From: Taxillus chinensis
Taxonomy: Eukaryota; Streptophyta; Magnoliopsida; Santalales; Loranthaceae
DNA: 64,000 bases
Assembly (NCBI GenBank): GCA_023512835.1
Contig: CM042090.1
Span: 559,258-623,257, forward strand
Direction of reading: 5' to 3'
The position numbers were made by a program, and so were the translations under genes. Positions 1 through 12,039 of this stretch are shown here, piece after piece. Position 1 is the first letter of the stretch. Every line of letters starts with the position of its first letter. The notes below the pieces were generated by a model that was given only the letters and a program-made list of their open reading frames with translations, did no database searches and was not told where the DNA came from.

Positions 1-663
1 ATGGATATACCAGCTTCAACTAAAGTACGATTCTTGCGCTCAGCTACCCCATTTTGTTGTGGGGTTCTGGGAGCAGAGAAGTCATGCTGTATGCCCTGTT
101 CAGAACAATATGATCTCATTTCTGAAAAATCTGTACCATGATCACTCCTGATGCATTTAATGCTCAGTCCTTGTGAGTTGCTTATCCAGTTGAAGAGATC
201 TACAAGATGCTCAAAAGTTTGATCCTTTGATTTTAGGAACATCACCCATGTGTATTTGGTGAAATCATCGATAACCACAAGGGTATATCTCGCACCAGCT
301 AGTGATTGAACAGATATAGGACCACAGAGGTCCATATGAAGAAGTTGTAGAGGAGCAGTTATTGAGTTAACTGATTTGCTCTTAAAGCTGTGTTTGGTCT
401 GTTTACCAAGTTGGCATTCTCGACAGAGAGAGTCTCTGGAGAACTTGAGTTTGGGTAGACCAGTGACAAGATCAAGTGACGCTAATTTAGACAAAGTCTT
501 AAAGTTTAAATGTGCGCATCGCTTGTGCCATAGCCAACTATCTTCATCTGATGCTTTCGTGAGGAAGCATACAGGGTCAGAAGAATTATTTCTTAAGACC
601 ACTGAGTATATGTCCCCATCTCTTGATCCGGATAACTTAACATCTCCAGGATAAGTTTTCTCT
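1..663 (-). pseudogene. copia GAG-pre-integrase and integrase core, partial
   Basis: One reading frame on the minus strand stays open from about 663 to the window edge, roughly 215 codons. It starts with a GAG-pre-integrase zinc site (WLWHKRCAHLNF, then CRECQLGK). The integrase core follows with all three acidic residues: the Asp of HMDLCGP, the Asp of RSDHGTDF and the Glu of PQQNGVAERKNRTL. A TAA lies just upstream in this frame, and the preceding protease is in another frame, so the full polyprotein is broken. Integrase inserts the cDNA into the genome. The C-terminal part is off the window. Confidence 0.9.
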
Positions 664-1494
664 TCTTATCAGGTGTTGGACAAAAAAGGAAACAGTAAAT
701 CCTTTGTCACATAGATTACCGACACTTAGCAAATTATGCTTTAAACCTTCGACTAGTGCAACTTTAGTGATTGATACACAGCCGTTAGTTAAAGTGCCAT
801 ACCCGACAGTCTTACCTTTGCTGTTGTCGCCATATGAAACGGATGGACCTTGTTTATCATTAACTTCTATAAGCAGAGTCTAATCACCCGTCATATGTCC
901 GGAGCATCCACTATCAAGGATCCGCTTGCTTTTATTGATCTTTAACTTCAAGTGATCCGGCAATGCATTCCAGAGATGCTCCTGAAAGACAACAGTTTAC
1001 ACTTTTGGTGCCCAAACTTGTTTCGGGCGGTTAGAGAGAGCAGCAGTATTGTCAACATTTACGGGTTTGATTTTGCTAGGACTCTTAGCTTTCCAAGTTG
1101 ACATTAACTTGTTAGTTTCAGCTACTTCTTTTATTTGGGTTTTCTTGGGAGAGACACTCCTTTTAGATTTAGATTTTGTTTTGCTCGAAGAACCCCTTTT
1201 ATAAAACTGATCTTTATTGGATTGAAATTGATTACAAAGCCAGCTATCAGATAGACTCTAACATTCATAGTGATAATGACCCATTTCCCTACAGATGGAA
1301 TAGACACTATAATGTGAAGTACAAACAGGGGATACAGGTCTCTTAGATTTTACAGATTTTCTACTCTGTTCCCTGTGGCCTAATCCATTGCGTTTGGGTG
1401 ACGCGCTCTTGGCCTTAAATGCGTCAACCTTAGCCTTGTCTTTCTTTTTTGGTGCTACAGTTTGGCTTTAACTGCAGCTGCCTTCCCTTCATCT
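664..1494 (-). pseudogene. copia gag C-terminus and aspartic protease, decayed
   Basis: The minus strand carries the copia protease motif LDSGCSGHMTGD at about 889-926, followed at once by TAG where a Lys or Gln codon is expected. The next block (VSYGDNSKGKTVGYGTL, then GLKHNLLSVGNL) is the usual region between protease and integrase in this group. Upstream, basic Ser/Lys-rich sequence joins the gag coiled coil, with several stops. The protease would cut the polyprotein, but this copy cannot be read through. Confidence 0.8.
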
Positions 1495-2300
1495 TTAGTT
1501 ACGGGTGCTACTGGTTCGGGAAGTGCGATGCGGCCTCCTGCGCTCACAAACATAAACTATGGTGCCACCTGAAATGAAACCATCCAACGGTTTAGATGTG
1601 CTAACAGGATATAAGTTGGTTAGTTTAGGAGTGAAATCCGGAGGACACTCAGTAGCTTGAGCTATGGAAGTTGATGGTTCGGAACCTAGGCCAGGTTTGA
1701 CTCGGATGTCGTCAGGATCAGTCCTAAAGGTAGAGGTTATTTCCCCGGATTTTAGCCACTTACGATTTATTTCCTTTTCCTGTTCCAGTTCATTTTCGAG
1801 TCTTTTTACTATAACTTTTAGGCCTGAGAGATTGGTATTGAACAAATGATTTTCAGCTCTTAGATCATAATACCAAGCTTCTTTTCCTCTGAAGTCAGTG
1901 ATGTCCTTTTCGAGTCTATTAATAGTAAATTCAAGACATTTATTCTGACTTTCCATATCTTTGTACATTTGAGTAATTATTAGTCTCTCATTCTTTTCAT
2001 AATCACATGCAGTAGTAAGAGATTCTAATTTACTCAGGAGCTCAGAGATAGAAGGTACCTCAGTATTTGCCATGAGGCAGACGTTTGACTTAGTAGTCGG
2101 CTCATCATCCGAGGATTCCTCCTCTTCTTCCAAGCCACTCATGTATTTTGTCACGAGCGCCTTCCTCTTGCTCTTGCTGTTATCTGAGGTGGAGCGGCGA
2201 GGAGTTACCTTGTCACTTTTCTCGGCCACTTTTGTTTTGGACCTGCATTCCTTGGCCCAGTGACCGGTTTTCCCACAGTTGAAACATTCCTGGGAACTGG
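1495..2300 (-). pseudogene. copia gag: CCHC zinc knuckle plus coiled coil
   Basis: The zinc knuckle CFNCGKTGHWAKEC lies at about 2250-2295 with all four metal ligands in CX2CX4HX4C spacing. After it comes an acidic run (EEEEESSDDE) and about 90 residues rich in Leu, Lys and Glu with heptad-like spacing, probably a coiled coil. This gag part would bind RNA and assemble virus-like particles in the cytoplasm. It is open for about 266 codons from the knuckle to the stop at 1495. The knuckle is in frame with the Met at 2229, so that Met is internal, not the true start. Confidence 0.82.
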
Positions 2301-3288
2301 ACTCCGGTCGCTCCTTCCTTTGGAACGATGAGCGTCTTCTGAACCCTTTTTTGCTTTTCCGTAGGAATCGCTCAAAGGATTTGACAAGAAGGGCTATCTC
2401 CTCCTCCTCGTCAGAATCAGAATTGTCGGATACGTCCGTATCATCATTCCTCAGTATGTTTAGACATTCTCAGCTTTGAGAGCTACCCCCTTTTCTTTCC
2501 GAGCTATTTTCTCATCCCCGTCGAGTACTTAAACCTGACTTCGTGAGTCCTGACTCTCCATACGGTTCTTCAAGGGGAACATACTGCGCTTTTTGTCGAT
2601 TGCATCTGGAGTTGTTTGGAGTAGTAGCGATCCGGCAAGGAGAGAAAGAACTTGTCATTGATCTGGGATTGAGAATAGTGCTCATTGACAGTCTTCAATT
2701 CAAGAATGAGCTTGCCGAATCTCCGATAGATGCTTTCAAGTGATTCGCCCGGTTTATGATTAAAACTTTCAAAGTTCCGTCAAGAGTGCAGATCACATTC
2801 CGTATCCGGGACCGACTCCCCTCATAGAGGATTGTCGGTTTGTCCCGCACGACTTTTGCTGTCGTGCAGCCCTGGACGTCTGTGAAAGCCTCGGAATCCA
2901 AAGACGATGTAACATAAGCCAGAGCCTTTTCACTAGCGCACTGCCAGGCTCTTTCATCGTTGGTGAGTTCAGCATCTGTCTTTGGCCTCCTAACTCCATG
3001 TTCTCCGATAGTCATCGGAATTGGAATCTCCTGATGAAGACATGGCCACATAAGATGATCATGGCATACCATAAACATCTTCATGCGAGCTTTCCACTGG
3101 GAGAAAAGCTCAGGTGTGAATTTAGGCGGTTTCGTTAAAGTAAAACCAGAACTCCGTGGTTGAGAAGCGGCGGTAGCAGCAGGTTGAGGTGGGTCGACAT
3201 TTTCACTCCTGCTTCGATTCGGGATGGGCTCCTGTGCACCTCCGGAGTTAAGGCGAGTGTTGAATAGCATACTGCTTTCTTCGGCCAT
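2301..3288 (-). pseudogene. copia gag N-terminus (UBN2-type), frameshifted
   Basis: The likely polyprotein start is the Met at 3288, 43 bases downstream of the primer site. The first 150 residues include TLTKPPKFTPELFSQWKARM, which resembles the start of the UBN2/retrotran-gag region of copia gags. The frame is open to 2695. Beyond that, coding similarity continues toward the zinc knuckle only with frame changes and stops. It is a dead copy; the start choice rests on closeness to the primer site and the family-like N-terminus. Confidence 0.75.
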
Positions 3289-3330
3289 TTCTGAGATTGA
3301 AAGAGTGGGATCTCTACTTAGAACAAAGTA

Positions 3331-3348
3331 GAACTTGCTCTGATACCA
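3331..3348 (-). other. primer-binding site, tRNA-iMet type
   Basis: On the minus strand the sequence reads TGGTATCAGAGC, complementary to the 3' end of plant initiator methionine tRNA. It sits two bases inside the LTR edge at 3351, the normal position for minus-strand DNA priming. This fixes the element's orientation and the inner LTR boundary. Confidence 0.93.
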
Positions 3349-3350
3349 CT

Positions 3351-5105
3351 TGATGGTCCCTTGGAGCCTAAAGGGGGGGGGGGGTGAATAGGCTCTTACT
3401 CAAACTCTTCCCTTTCTCTCAAGACACAAACACTTATCTATGATAGAATCACTGCGGAAGATAACCAGATAGTGGAAGTATTTTGTTTTATTATCACGAG
3501 ATGAATACAACAAAATAGAAGCAAGACTCTCTTACACTCTGTTTACAAATGAACTCACACACTAGCCAACTTCTATCTGGAAAAACCTCTCATCTATTTG
3601 ATAACATACAAGTATGAATATTTATACAAAAACATTCCTAAGAGACAACCTTGGAACTTGTAGTTCCGGAATGCGTTCAGCACTAACTATCCCTCGGTAA
3701 TCTCTCTGCCTTGACTACTGCGGATTGTGGAGCTCAAGATCTTGGATTTGAAGAGTATAAGTGTCTTTGTGAGTTCCCATATACAATTAAGGTTGTGTCC
3801 ACATATCCGGATGATCCACGTGTAAGATTCTTCAGGTTCTCAATAAATTTGTTTTACATCGGGACACCATGAGCTGATAACTTTAAATGCGGTTTAATTG
3901 AAGCAGTGTCTTCTTGGTCTGGTGTAATTTTCCTTACTCCGTAGGTAATGAAGCTCGGAACCTTACTCCGTGTCAGTGGTTGCTTACTCCATATCTATTT
4001 AGTACTGGAATCCTTAGTCCGTGTCAGCGCTTCCTTACTCCGCATGTAAGTTCCTTACTCCGTATGTAAATTCCTTACTCCGTATGTAAGTTCCTTACTC
4101 CGTATGTAAGTTCCTTACTCCGTATGTAAGTTCCTTACTCCGTATGTAAGTTCCTTACTCCGGGCGAGTCTTGAAAAGTCTGATAACTTATTCCGTGTCA
4201 GCGCTTTCTTATTCCGCATGTAAGTTCCTTACTCCGTATGTAATTTCCTTACTCCGTATGTAAGTTCCTTACTCCGTATGTAAGTTCCTTACTCCGGGCG
4301 AGTAATAAATCCGGATTCCTTACTCCGCATCTGGTTTCCTTACTCCGCACTTATCCTTTAAGTTCTTAGTCCGTACGAATGTTCCTTATTCCGTATGTAT
4401 TTGTTACTTGGTTATTTACCAAGTGTTTGACGACACTCACTCTTGTCCGGATCAGGATTATGTATCCTGTCCTTAGCTTTGCTCTCACGAGTGCATTTCT
4501 GGATTAGTAACATATCTTCTGCAATGATCAAATAAACACAAAAGATCTCAGATCAAATTACATAAGGCTTGATCAGCATTATCCAAATTCTGGGTTTGAT
4601 CCAACAAACACAAGATATAACATTCTGGTATTCATTAAAGAAATAACTTTTGCAGAGCACAGACAAAAGTTCTAACGCTAGAGAGAGAAAGTGAGAGAAT
4701 TCTTCCAAGTGTTGTGTGCCGTAACGAACTAAGAATAGAAACAATCCTATAACGATTAATCACACTCTTCTTGTTCAAACTAGATCGAGCACAGCCATCC
4801 TATTTCTTCTCTACGTTGTTCATCCATAATCAACATCTATCTTAGAATATTCTAAATGGTGTCAATCATTTCATATTGACATCCATAGGAATATTCATTC
4901 CAAATCTGATATTTGTCTCATTTAGAGCATTTACTCTCATCTCGGATATATTCAATAGTCCATAAACACTCATACATTTTATTGTCATCTTCTCTATTAA
5001 TATCCTAGCATAGTTATCACTTGTTAATTTACACCAGCTAGCAGTCACAAGCTTCCGCAAAAAGAGTCTATTCACCCCCTCTCTAAACACACTTTGGAAA
5101 CTACA
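3351..5105 (-). repeat. 5' LTR of the copia element
   Basis: The inner edge begins TGATGGTCCC next to the primer site. Near it is a run of 12 G (3373-3384) leading into GTGAATAG; near the outer edge the inverse ATTCACCCCCTCTC occurs. Between them lies a 20-bp minisatellite (3930-4405). The outer end is placed at ...CTACA (5105) by resemblance to a TG..CA terminus and is uncertain by some tens of bases. Confidence 0.72.
3930..4405. repeat. 20-bp tandem repeat array in copia LTR
   Basis: The unit is close to TTCCTTACTCCGTATGTAAG. About twenty full or degenerate copies are present. A higher-order block runs from GTGTCAGCG, through several perfect units, to CCGGGCGAGT, and occurs twice (about 4021-4168 and 4195-4302). 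Units at the edges are more diverged, as expected for an array growing by unequal exchange or slippage. Confidence 0.92.
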
Positions 5106-6023
5106 CTTAAGATCAATCCTCTAACCAGTATGTCTGTTAAATTTTTGGTCGAATGTGTTTTTGTTATATATGCTTATATAATTAATATAAATTCTCACAA
5201 TATAACATATATCACTAATAATAATATAAATAATAATAATATTGTTATTGTTATTAATATTATTATTAATGATAATAATATTATTAATAAAAAGTGTGTG
5301 ATTTATTTTAAAAATAGCACTAATTACAAATTATGTATATTTATATTATAATAAAAAGTAAATATACTATTACTATTTTAATATAAAATACAAGCCAATT
5401 ATATTTAAATGTAGTTTTAAATTTATTAATAGGTTGATTTTATGATTTACGATTAGGTGATGCAATCAAATATTATTTGATTAGAAATATATTAATATTT
5501 AAACTAATAATATCATTTACATGATTTACTACTTTTAATTCAACTATGAAATACATACTCAAATGTTAAAAACTCAAAACTTACTCTCATCGTGCATGAC
5601 TCATATCACACATGAAATAAATTATGGGTACTCATATTAATTTGATTCAAATTTGATTTTGAATCTATTAATAGGTTGATTTTAAACTAAATGATCTAAT
5701 CAAGTATTATTTGATTGATAAATTCATTAATATTTGAACTAGTGATATTATTTATATGGTATATTACTTTTAACCCAAATATAAAATACATATTATCAAA
5801 AGTGAAAACTCACTTTCACCATGTATTCTTTAGTATATCAAAATAGTCAATATTATATAATTAACTAATAGCATTAGTTATAATTATAAGAGTGTATATG
5901 TATATATATATACACTCACACTTAATAATTAATCTTATACAAAAATAATTATATTATTGATCATTTTAATTACATTAAGGGAAATAAATTTAAGAAACAT
6001 GACTTGTTGGACTAGTGTATTAC

Positions 6024-6075
<52 letters not shown>

Positions 6076-6580
6076 GTAAATATTTTATTTTAAAAATAGT
6101 ATCACTTACAAAGTATATATACTTATATTTTAATAAAATAATATTTAAAAGTATTAGTAATATTTTAATATAAAATATAAGTAATTGATATAATTATATA
6201 GTATATTAGTATGAATTAATATATTACGTACAACATAAGTAATATCATAATTATTTAATCAAATACTATTTGATTAGATTATTTAGTCTTAAATCAACTT
6301 ATTAATAATTTCAAAGTTAACTTTGAATATAATTAATATTCATATAAAAATTATTTCATTTATGATATGAGACATCCATGGTGATTGGTGAAAGTGAGTT
6401 TTACTTTTAATAGTATGTATTTTATATTTGAGTTAAAAATAGTAAATCATGCAAATGATATTATTAGTTTAAATATTAATTCATTTATCGATCAAATAAT
6501 ATTCGTTTGGATCATTTAGTCTTAAATCAACCTATTAATAAATTTAAAACTAAATTTGAATTAAATTAATATGACAGGTT
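5106..6580. repeat. AT-rich block with large inverted and direct repeats
   Basis: A module of about 200 bases containing CTATTAATAGGTTGATTT occurs twice on the plus strand (about 5410-5640 and 5650-5850) and twice reversed (about 6240-6350 and 6361-6575). A separate module of about 115 bases is repeated directly (5288-5405 and 6072-6190). No coding potential or transposase was seen. The arrangement suggests a foldback-type or non-autonomous DNA transposon, or stacked copies of one. Ends and target duplications could not be set. Confidence 0.6.
6025..6075. repeat. (TAA)n microsatellite
   Basis: About 17 uninterrupted TAA units lie near the middle of the AT-rich inverted-repeat block. Confidence 0.97.
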
Positions 6581-6589
6581 AGTAGTTCT

Positions 6590-7293
6590 GCAGCTTTAGG
6601 TTAGGTACAACAGGACCATTTACATTTCAGAGGGGGGTGTTGTGAACTCTAGTGGTCATGTGGGTCTGTGAGGCTACCCAGATAAGCCTGGGAGGCTACT
6701 ATTAAGGGCCTGGGAGGCGGGATTTGTTCGGGGCCTGAGAGGTACTATTGTACCTGAGAGGTAATACAAGGCCTGATAGGCTATACTGTGCCTGAAAGGC
6801 AATATCAAGTTAGGGGGCAATGTTTGGGATTACCTAGGAGACTTTCTTTATGGTTTAATATATGTACATGATTGTGGATGTTTATGTAGCATTACACGAG
6901 CTCATGCCTCCATTAGTTTTATGAGTTGGGATAGGTCACATGATCCTTATTGAGCTATGGTTGCTCACCCCTCCTGTTGTGTTTGTCTTTGTTTGTTTCA
7001 GGTGCTAATAGTAACTAAGACGTTCACTAGAGGTGAAGACCTTGTGTGTAGTTGTTTTGTTGGATTGTAAAAATTGTAATTGTAACCCCATGGGTGAAAG
7101 AACATGTATATGTGTCTGTACTGTGGATTGAAATGAGATTTTTGTATTCGTGTATTATTTGTGTCGATGGATTAGGAATGACTCCCGTGCCAAGGTCCCT
7201 TTCTCGGTGTTATCACCAACCCCTTGTCCCTTCAGGTGCGGGCATAAGGATTCACTAGCCGGTTTCTGTGGGTCAGAAATCCAAGGCGTGAGA
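6590..7293 (+). repeat. chromovirus-type LTR fragment (3' part)
   Basis: The sequence shares landmarks with the LARD and solo LTRs further right: a GAGCTATGGTTGCTCACCCC block, a TTTGTTTCAGGTGC block, a GTGCGGGCA stretch and a final GGCGTGAGA where those end GGCGTGACA. Its front carries diverged GCCTGGGAGGC-like tandem repeats. The 5' half is missing and no partner LTR was found. Confidence 0.65.
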
Positions 7294-7314
7294 GGAAAAG
7301 TCATATATTAGTAA

Positions 7315-7872
7315 TGTTGGATCCCATTTTTGTCTGGGTTGGACATACTTGCTCAATGTAGGTTTTATATATGTTTGCCCATTCCATATATCTTGTTGAA
7401 CATGTTAATAAAAAACCACTATCACCAAGGAGTCAATCCTAGGTTTAGAGTTTGTGTTAGACCCCATTTTACACAAGATGGATAGATTATGACACGAATA
7501 GGGAGACTCCAAATTGAGAACCTCTGCTACCAGCCCCTGAAGTGTCCTAAGGCTAACACCAGGTGATAGAGGATGAAATTTGGAGATTAACACACTTGAC
7601 CGTGCTCAAATTCGACTTAAAATGAAAAAGTTATGGCTAAAATAGTTTTGATCAGAAAAAATAGAACTTGCCAAAAGACAGTCAATGCCCATGGTCAAAC
7701 TACCCAAAAATGTGTTTATGTGAAATACTCTGAAACGTCTATGTAGGCGAATACGAGTTTTTTCAAGCTATCCCAAAAAGACCTGTTGTTCCCACAGTCC
7801 TTTTGGGTTGTCATTATTGTCAACATTTGTATTAAGAAGCGGGTAGCAGTATGTTATACTTGGTTGGATAAT
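7315..7872 (+). repeat. LTR fragment, same family as solo LTR 9806-10824
   Basis: It begins TGTTGGATCCC and matches the reverse complement of 10824 to about 10300, including GATAGAGGATGAAATTTGGA. It is interrupted at 7872 by the Tekay-type solo LTR. Similarity weakens after about 7800, so the distal half is missing or diverged. Confidence 0.7.
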
Positions 7873-8654
7873 TGTAAAGACTCGTATTTGGGTAGGATTG
7901 AGAGATATCTATTCTATGGGAATGCAACTATCTGGACGGTAGCACTATCGTCGATGTGAGCATTTTGACAGTACTTAGGCCCGATTCCGAGTTGGAGCCC
8001 CGAGTAGCCCGATTGTTGACTTTCTCGGGGTTTATGGGTTGACTTCGTGTTTGCGTGGTCATTTGAGGGTGATAATATTTGTCTAGTGTTGTGCTCGTCA
8101 TTTTGAGCGTTTTGACAGTAATTTGACTCAATTTGGAGTTCATGGCCTTGGAGGTCAATTATTATTTTGGGAGGTCAATTATTGACAAAGTCAATTATTG
8201 GTCAATGATAGGTAGAAATATAAATAGAATGAAAAGAAAGATCTTTTCACTTTATGCTATCACGTTGGTGTGTTTGAGAGTGAGAGAGAGAGAACTTGGA
8301 AGCTTAAAATCTTGGCGATTTGAGGCGATTTGGGTTCATAGAGCTCAAAGAATCACTCCAGGTAGGTGTCTTTGAACCTCTTAATTCGATCCTGCCTTTG
8401 AATATGCATGAATTGGTCATGATTTATGAAATTGAGTATGAATCCTAGGTTTTGGGGAAAATCTAAGTTTGGGTTAGATCTAATGGTTTAGCATAAGATA
8501 TGTGGTTAAGAACTGATTTATATCAGTTTGGATATGTAATTTTGTAGTCTGTTGAGTAAAACGTGTGTTTGTGAGTGTCTGGGGGTCACTAGGTTGATTC
8601 CAGAAAAAGAACATGCAAAAATAACAATGAATAATACCTTGGGCTAACTTTAGG

Positions 8655-8835
8655 GTCGAAGTTCGTAGTCAGCATCTTCGTAGTTAGTAGCTGTGTAGTC
8701 AGTAGCTGGGTAGTCAGCAGCTTCGCAGTCCGTAGCTTTGCTCCGCAATTCCGCAGCTTCATTCCACAGCTTTGTTTCGCAGCTTTGTTCCGCAGCTTTG
8801 CTCTGCAATTCCGCAGCATCGTTCCGCAGCTTCAC
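8655..8835. repeat. short tandem repeats (GCAGCTTTGTTCC-like)
   Basis: Imperfect units of about 9-15 bases built on GCAGCTTTG or GTAGTCAG repeat through the middle of the solo LTR. The equivalent position in the LTR at 29225-31631 carries a different array built on GAACTACGA (about 30450-30670). This is non-coding despite open frames created by the repeats. Confidence 0.8.
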
Positions 8836-9805
8836 CAGTGCGACTGCACTGGACTAGACCACTGGACCATTTACATCATAATCTTCAAGTCAAGTATTAT
8901 ACTTAAGTTACAATATAAATAGCGAAATACCCCTCTTTCAAATTCAAAGAAAAATACTAGAAAATTATATTTCCACTCCTTTAAAATGTGAAAATTGGGA
9001 TTTAGTGTAAAATCTTAGAAAAATCCAATTTTTCGTAGAGGTGACTTTTTGGAAAGTGGGGTTAGACATCTCAGAAAAATTCCCAAAAATCAGATTATCT
9101 TAGTTATGATATGGGGACCCAATGCTGGGACTTTTTATTGCAAGAAAACAATTGCTATGAGCATCTTCTTCCTTGGTTAAGGCATGAGGATCGATTTGTG
9201 AAGACTGGCCTTAATTATAAGGGGAATGTTGTGAACCTTAATGTCATACTGGTGTTGGTATGTTGGTTTGAGGATTTGGGGCTTGGACTCCATGACTTGT
9301 TTGTGTTCTCACCGTGAGGCATAGGTGATACTATGTGGTTAACGTGACAGGCTAAGGCCAGGTTGAGCCGTTGAGCTAGGGCTGAGTGCCCTAAGTTGAG
9401 ATCCTGTTGAGGATCGTGTTGAGCCATTGAGCTCGTGGAGCTAGGGCTAAGTGCCCTAAGCTGCGATCCCGTGGAGGATCGTGGACAAGCTGTCCTGTGT
9501 GGGCAGGTTGGGTCCTGATGTTTGTTTGCAGGCTGAGTCCTGATGATTGTGCACACTACACGGTGCACGAGTACACTGAGCATATAATATAGACTTGTAT
9601 GTTTGCATGATGTGGAGTATTAGGGTCACTTACTGAGCTTGTCGCTCACCCTTACTTGTTATTTACCCTTTTTAGGTATGACCTGAGACTAGTGAAGGAC
9701 TTTTTTTCAAAAGGACGTGCCCACTACTCTGATGTATGGTAGTTGTATTCTATGGCTTCTGTATTGTATCCCGAACATGGGTTCGTGGACATTTGTATTA
9801 CATAC

Positions 9806-10824
9806 TATCATCACTGGTTTTCGTTTAAGCCCGTTTGGGGTGGGCTTAAACTAAACCAATGGTGAGAAATTTAGAGTTGCCACTAACTATTTTGGGGGTA
9901 CAGTTAGATACCCTCTACTTTGAATAGTTTAAAGTGTGGTCTGCGTTATTAGAGAAAGGTTCGAGAGTTAGTTACGTGTAGGGAAGGATTAGCACCCTTA
10001 CAGCGCCCTTTCGGTATCTATTTCTGAAAGAGGAGGTTTTCTATTTATTTTTACTATTGTGATTGGGTCGAGGCACTATAATTTTCTTAAAAAGTCTATG
10101 TTTTTATTTAGCTAAGTTATTTGTTGAAGTTATGGTTAAAAATTGATTTACCCTAAATTTTTAAAGGAAATCTTAAAAGTTTTTATTTGCTTTTTATTCG
10201 AAGTAGAAATGAAATCCTAAGGTTTTATTATTATTTTTTTGTTTTTGGAAATTGAAGTCCTAAAAATTGCAATATGTTCTTTTCACCTTTTTTTTAAAAA
10301 GATTTGGTTGTTTTTATTTGCCTTTTTAAAAAACTTTTAATTACCCTTTTACCCCCACCTAAAATGCTAAAATGGACGACCTTTTGGGGATTGTTTGGGA
10401 AGACCTGTATTTGTCTAAATAAACATTTTGGACTATTTCACATAAGCACATTTTCGGGCCACTTGACTAGGGACCGTCTTTCGGCAAGTTTGACTTTTTC
10501 CAACGAAAATTGTTTGCCATAACTTCTTTGTTTTAAATCAGAATCGAGCTCGGTCAAGTGCGTTAGTCTCCAAATTTCATCCTCTATCACCCGGCGTTGG
10601 TCTTGGGGCACTTCAGAAGCTTGTAACAAAGGTCATCAATTTTGGGCTTCACTATTTGTGTCAATGTATCCATCTTGTGCCGATTGGGGTTAACATCAAC
10701 GCCAAACCATTCCTTAGTCTTGGGAAATCTTTAAGGACCTATTCAACAAGGTATATGGCATGAGCAAAAAGGTATATATAAAATGGGATTCGTATGTCCA
10801 ACCCGAACAAAATGGGGTCCAACA
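9806..10824 (-). mobile_element. solo LTR nested in the Tekay-type LTR
   Basis: The 1019-base insertion interrupts an otherwise collinear Tekay-type LTR and is flanked by CATAC on both sides (9801-9805 and 10825-10829). Read on the minus strand it starts TGTTGGACCCC. The far end reads ...GATGATA, so one terminal dinucleotide has changed. It shares about 500 bases with the fragment at 7315-7872. No primer site or genes are attached. The family is not identified. Confidence 0.82.
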
Positions 10825-11119
10825 CATACTGTTTGTCATATGATGTTTGTATGTCTGTTTGACATATTCTATGCATGTTGATGTATGGGAAAATATAGGA
10901 TTACCCTTGATGTATGACTGTACAGGATTTCATATTTGAGACAACACCCGCGGTGTAGTCTCTATTGGTGCTAGTCACCTACCCCTTGACCTTTCGGGTG
11001 CGGGCAAGGGGAAGTCATGTTCCTGGTTTCGGGTATCCTGGAATTTGGGGGTGTGACAATAACTTTGTAGAGTGATCTCGTAGAGGGAGTCTAACTATGT
11101 ACTACTTCAATCTGGTTAG

Positions 11120-11340
11120 GGTCGAAGATCTGAAGATTCGAAGATCCATAAGGTCATTGACTTGAAGATCCACAGGGTCATAGACCCAAAAATCCATAGG
11201 GCCATAGACTCAAAGATCCACAGAATCACAAACTTGAAGATCCATAGGATCGAAGATTCAAAAGGCCAAAGTGCAATCGGATGAAGAGCAGCATCTTGGA
11301 GATTCAAAGACTCGCAGACTCAAAGACCCATTGGGTGTAG
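11120..11340 (+). repeat. degenerate tandem repeat, about 22-24 bp unit
   Basis: Units resembling GAAGATCCATAGGGTCATAG repeat roughly eight to ten times with many substitutions. They lie in the presumed LTR or leader of the copia remnant. Confidence 0.75.
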
Positions 11341-12039
11341 AGTGGCGGTGTCACAGAGTCGAAGCTCGAAGGGACAAAGATTTGGAGACTCGTTGATGTG
11401 AACCAATGATTAGCCAAGTTAGAATGCGATTGTCGCTGGCTCGAAGAGGGAGACCCGAAGACTCGAAGGTTTAACCCAAAAATCAGAGTCTCACTAGCTC
11501 TAAACTAGAGTTGATCCAACTCAAAGGTCCAAAGTTTGTGACTAGAAGGTTTAAAGGCGCAGACTCAAAGATCATAGCATATGTACAATATGAAGCATTT
11601 GTGAGTCTACGAAGCAGTTATCTTCGAGGCTATGGCTAATTGAAGGATTAAAATGCAGTTAAGGTCTCCGTTTAAGTAAGTTATTCTAACAATGTGTCTG
11701 GACATGTTAAGTATTAGAATAAACACATGGATGTTATCCTAGGCTAGAGTAATATATTTCAACGATGAAGATTAGAAGGTGAAACATGTCTAACTTAGCA
11801 GAAGGTTTTCTACATTACATCTGTCCTATATAAGAAAAGCGTATGCCATACTTCGGTATACGTCATAATATTTTCGGAATACACGCAAAGTATCTTAAGA
11901 GATATAAGAGATGTAGAGTAGTTCGATCGCACATACAGAGAGAAGAAGATGAGAGCAAGATAACAGTGAGTTCATTTGTCTTCATTTCTTATATATTCAA
12001 TGGACAAATAGTGAGTTTGGCAAAGGAGTGGTTGGGTCA

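Larger units (their letters stand above)
1..5105 (-). mobile_element. Sirevirus-like Ty1/copia retrotransposon, truncated by window edge
   Basis: Read on the minus strand, this is a 5' LTR (3351-5105), an initiator-Met primer site, gag, protease and integrase in copia order (protease and integrase before RT). RT, RNase H and the 3' LTR lie beyond base 1. The gag is long, with one CCHC knuckle and a coiled coil, which points to the Sirevirus side of copia; that lineage call is inference. Several frameshifts and stops break the polyprotein, but the integrase stretch remains open. The right border at 5105 is approximate, because the other LTR is not visible and no target duplication can be checked. 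Confidence 0.88.
7873..11058 (+). mobile_element. Tekay-type solo LTR carrying a nested solo LTR
   Basis: It runs from TGTAAAGACTCG to GGGTGTGACA and matches the LTRs of the chromovirus at 29225-49856 along its length, in the opposite orientation. Removing the insertion at 9806-10824 leaves about 2.16 kb. Flanks are ATAAT on the left and ATAAC on the right, a target duplication with one change. No primer site or coding sequence follows, so it is a solo LTR left by LTR-LTR recombination. Confidence 0.82.

Noticed and set aside
3930..4405. Regular short repeats considered as a CRISPR array
   Set aside because: Units are directly abutting without unique spacers of constant length, and they lie in a plant retrotransposon LTR.
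5094..5351. 85-codon open frame in AT-rich DNA
   Set aside because: Ile/Asn runs come from AAT/ATA repeats; it crosses the LTR edge and has no recognisable domain.
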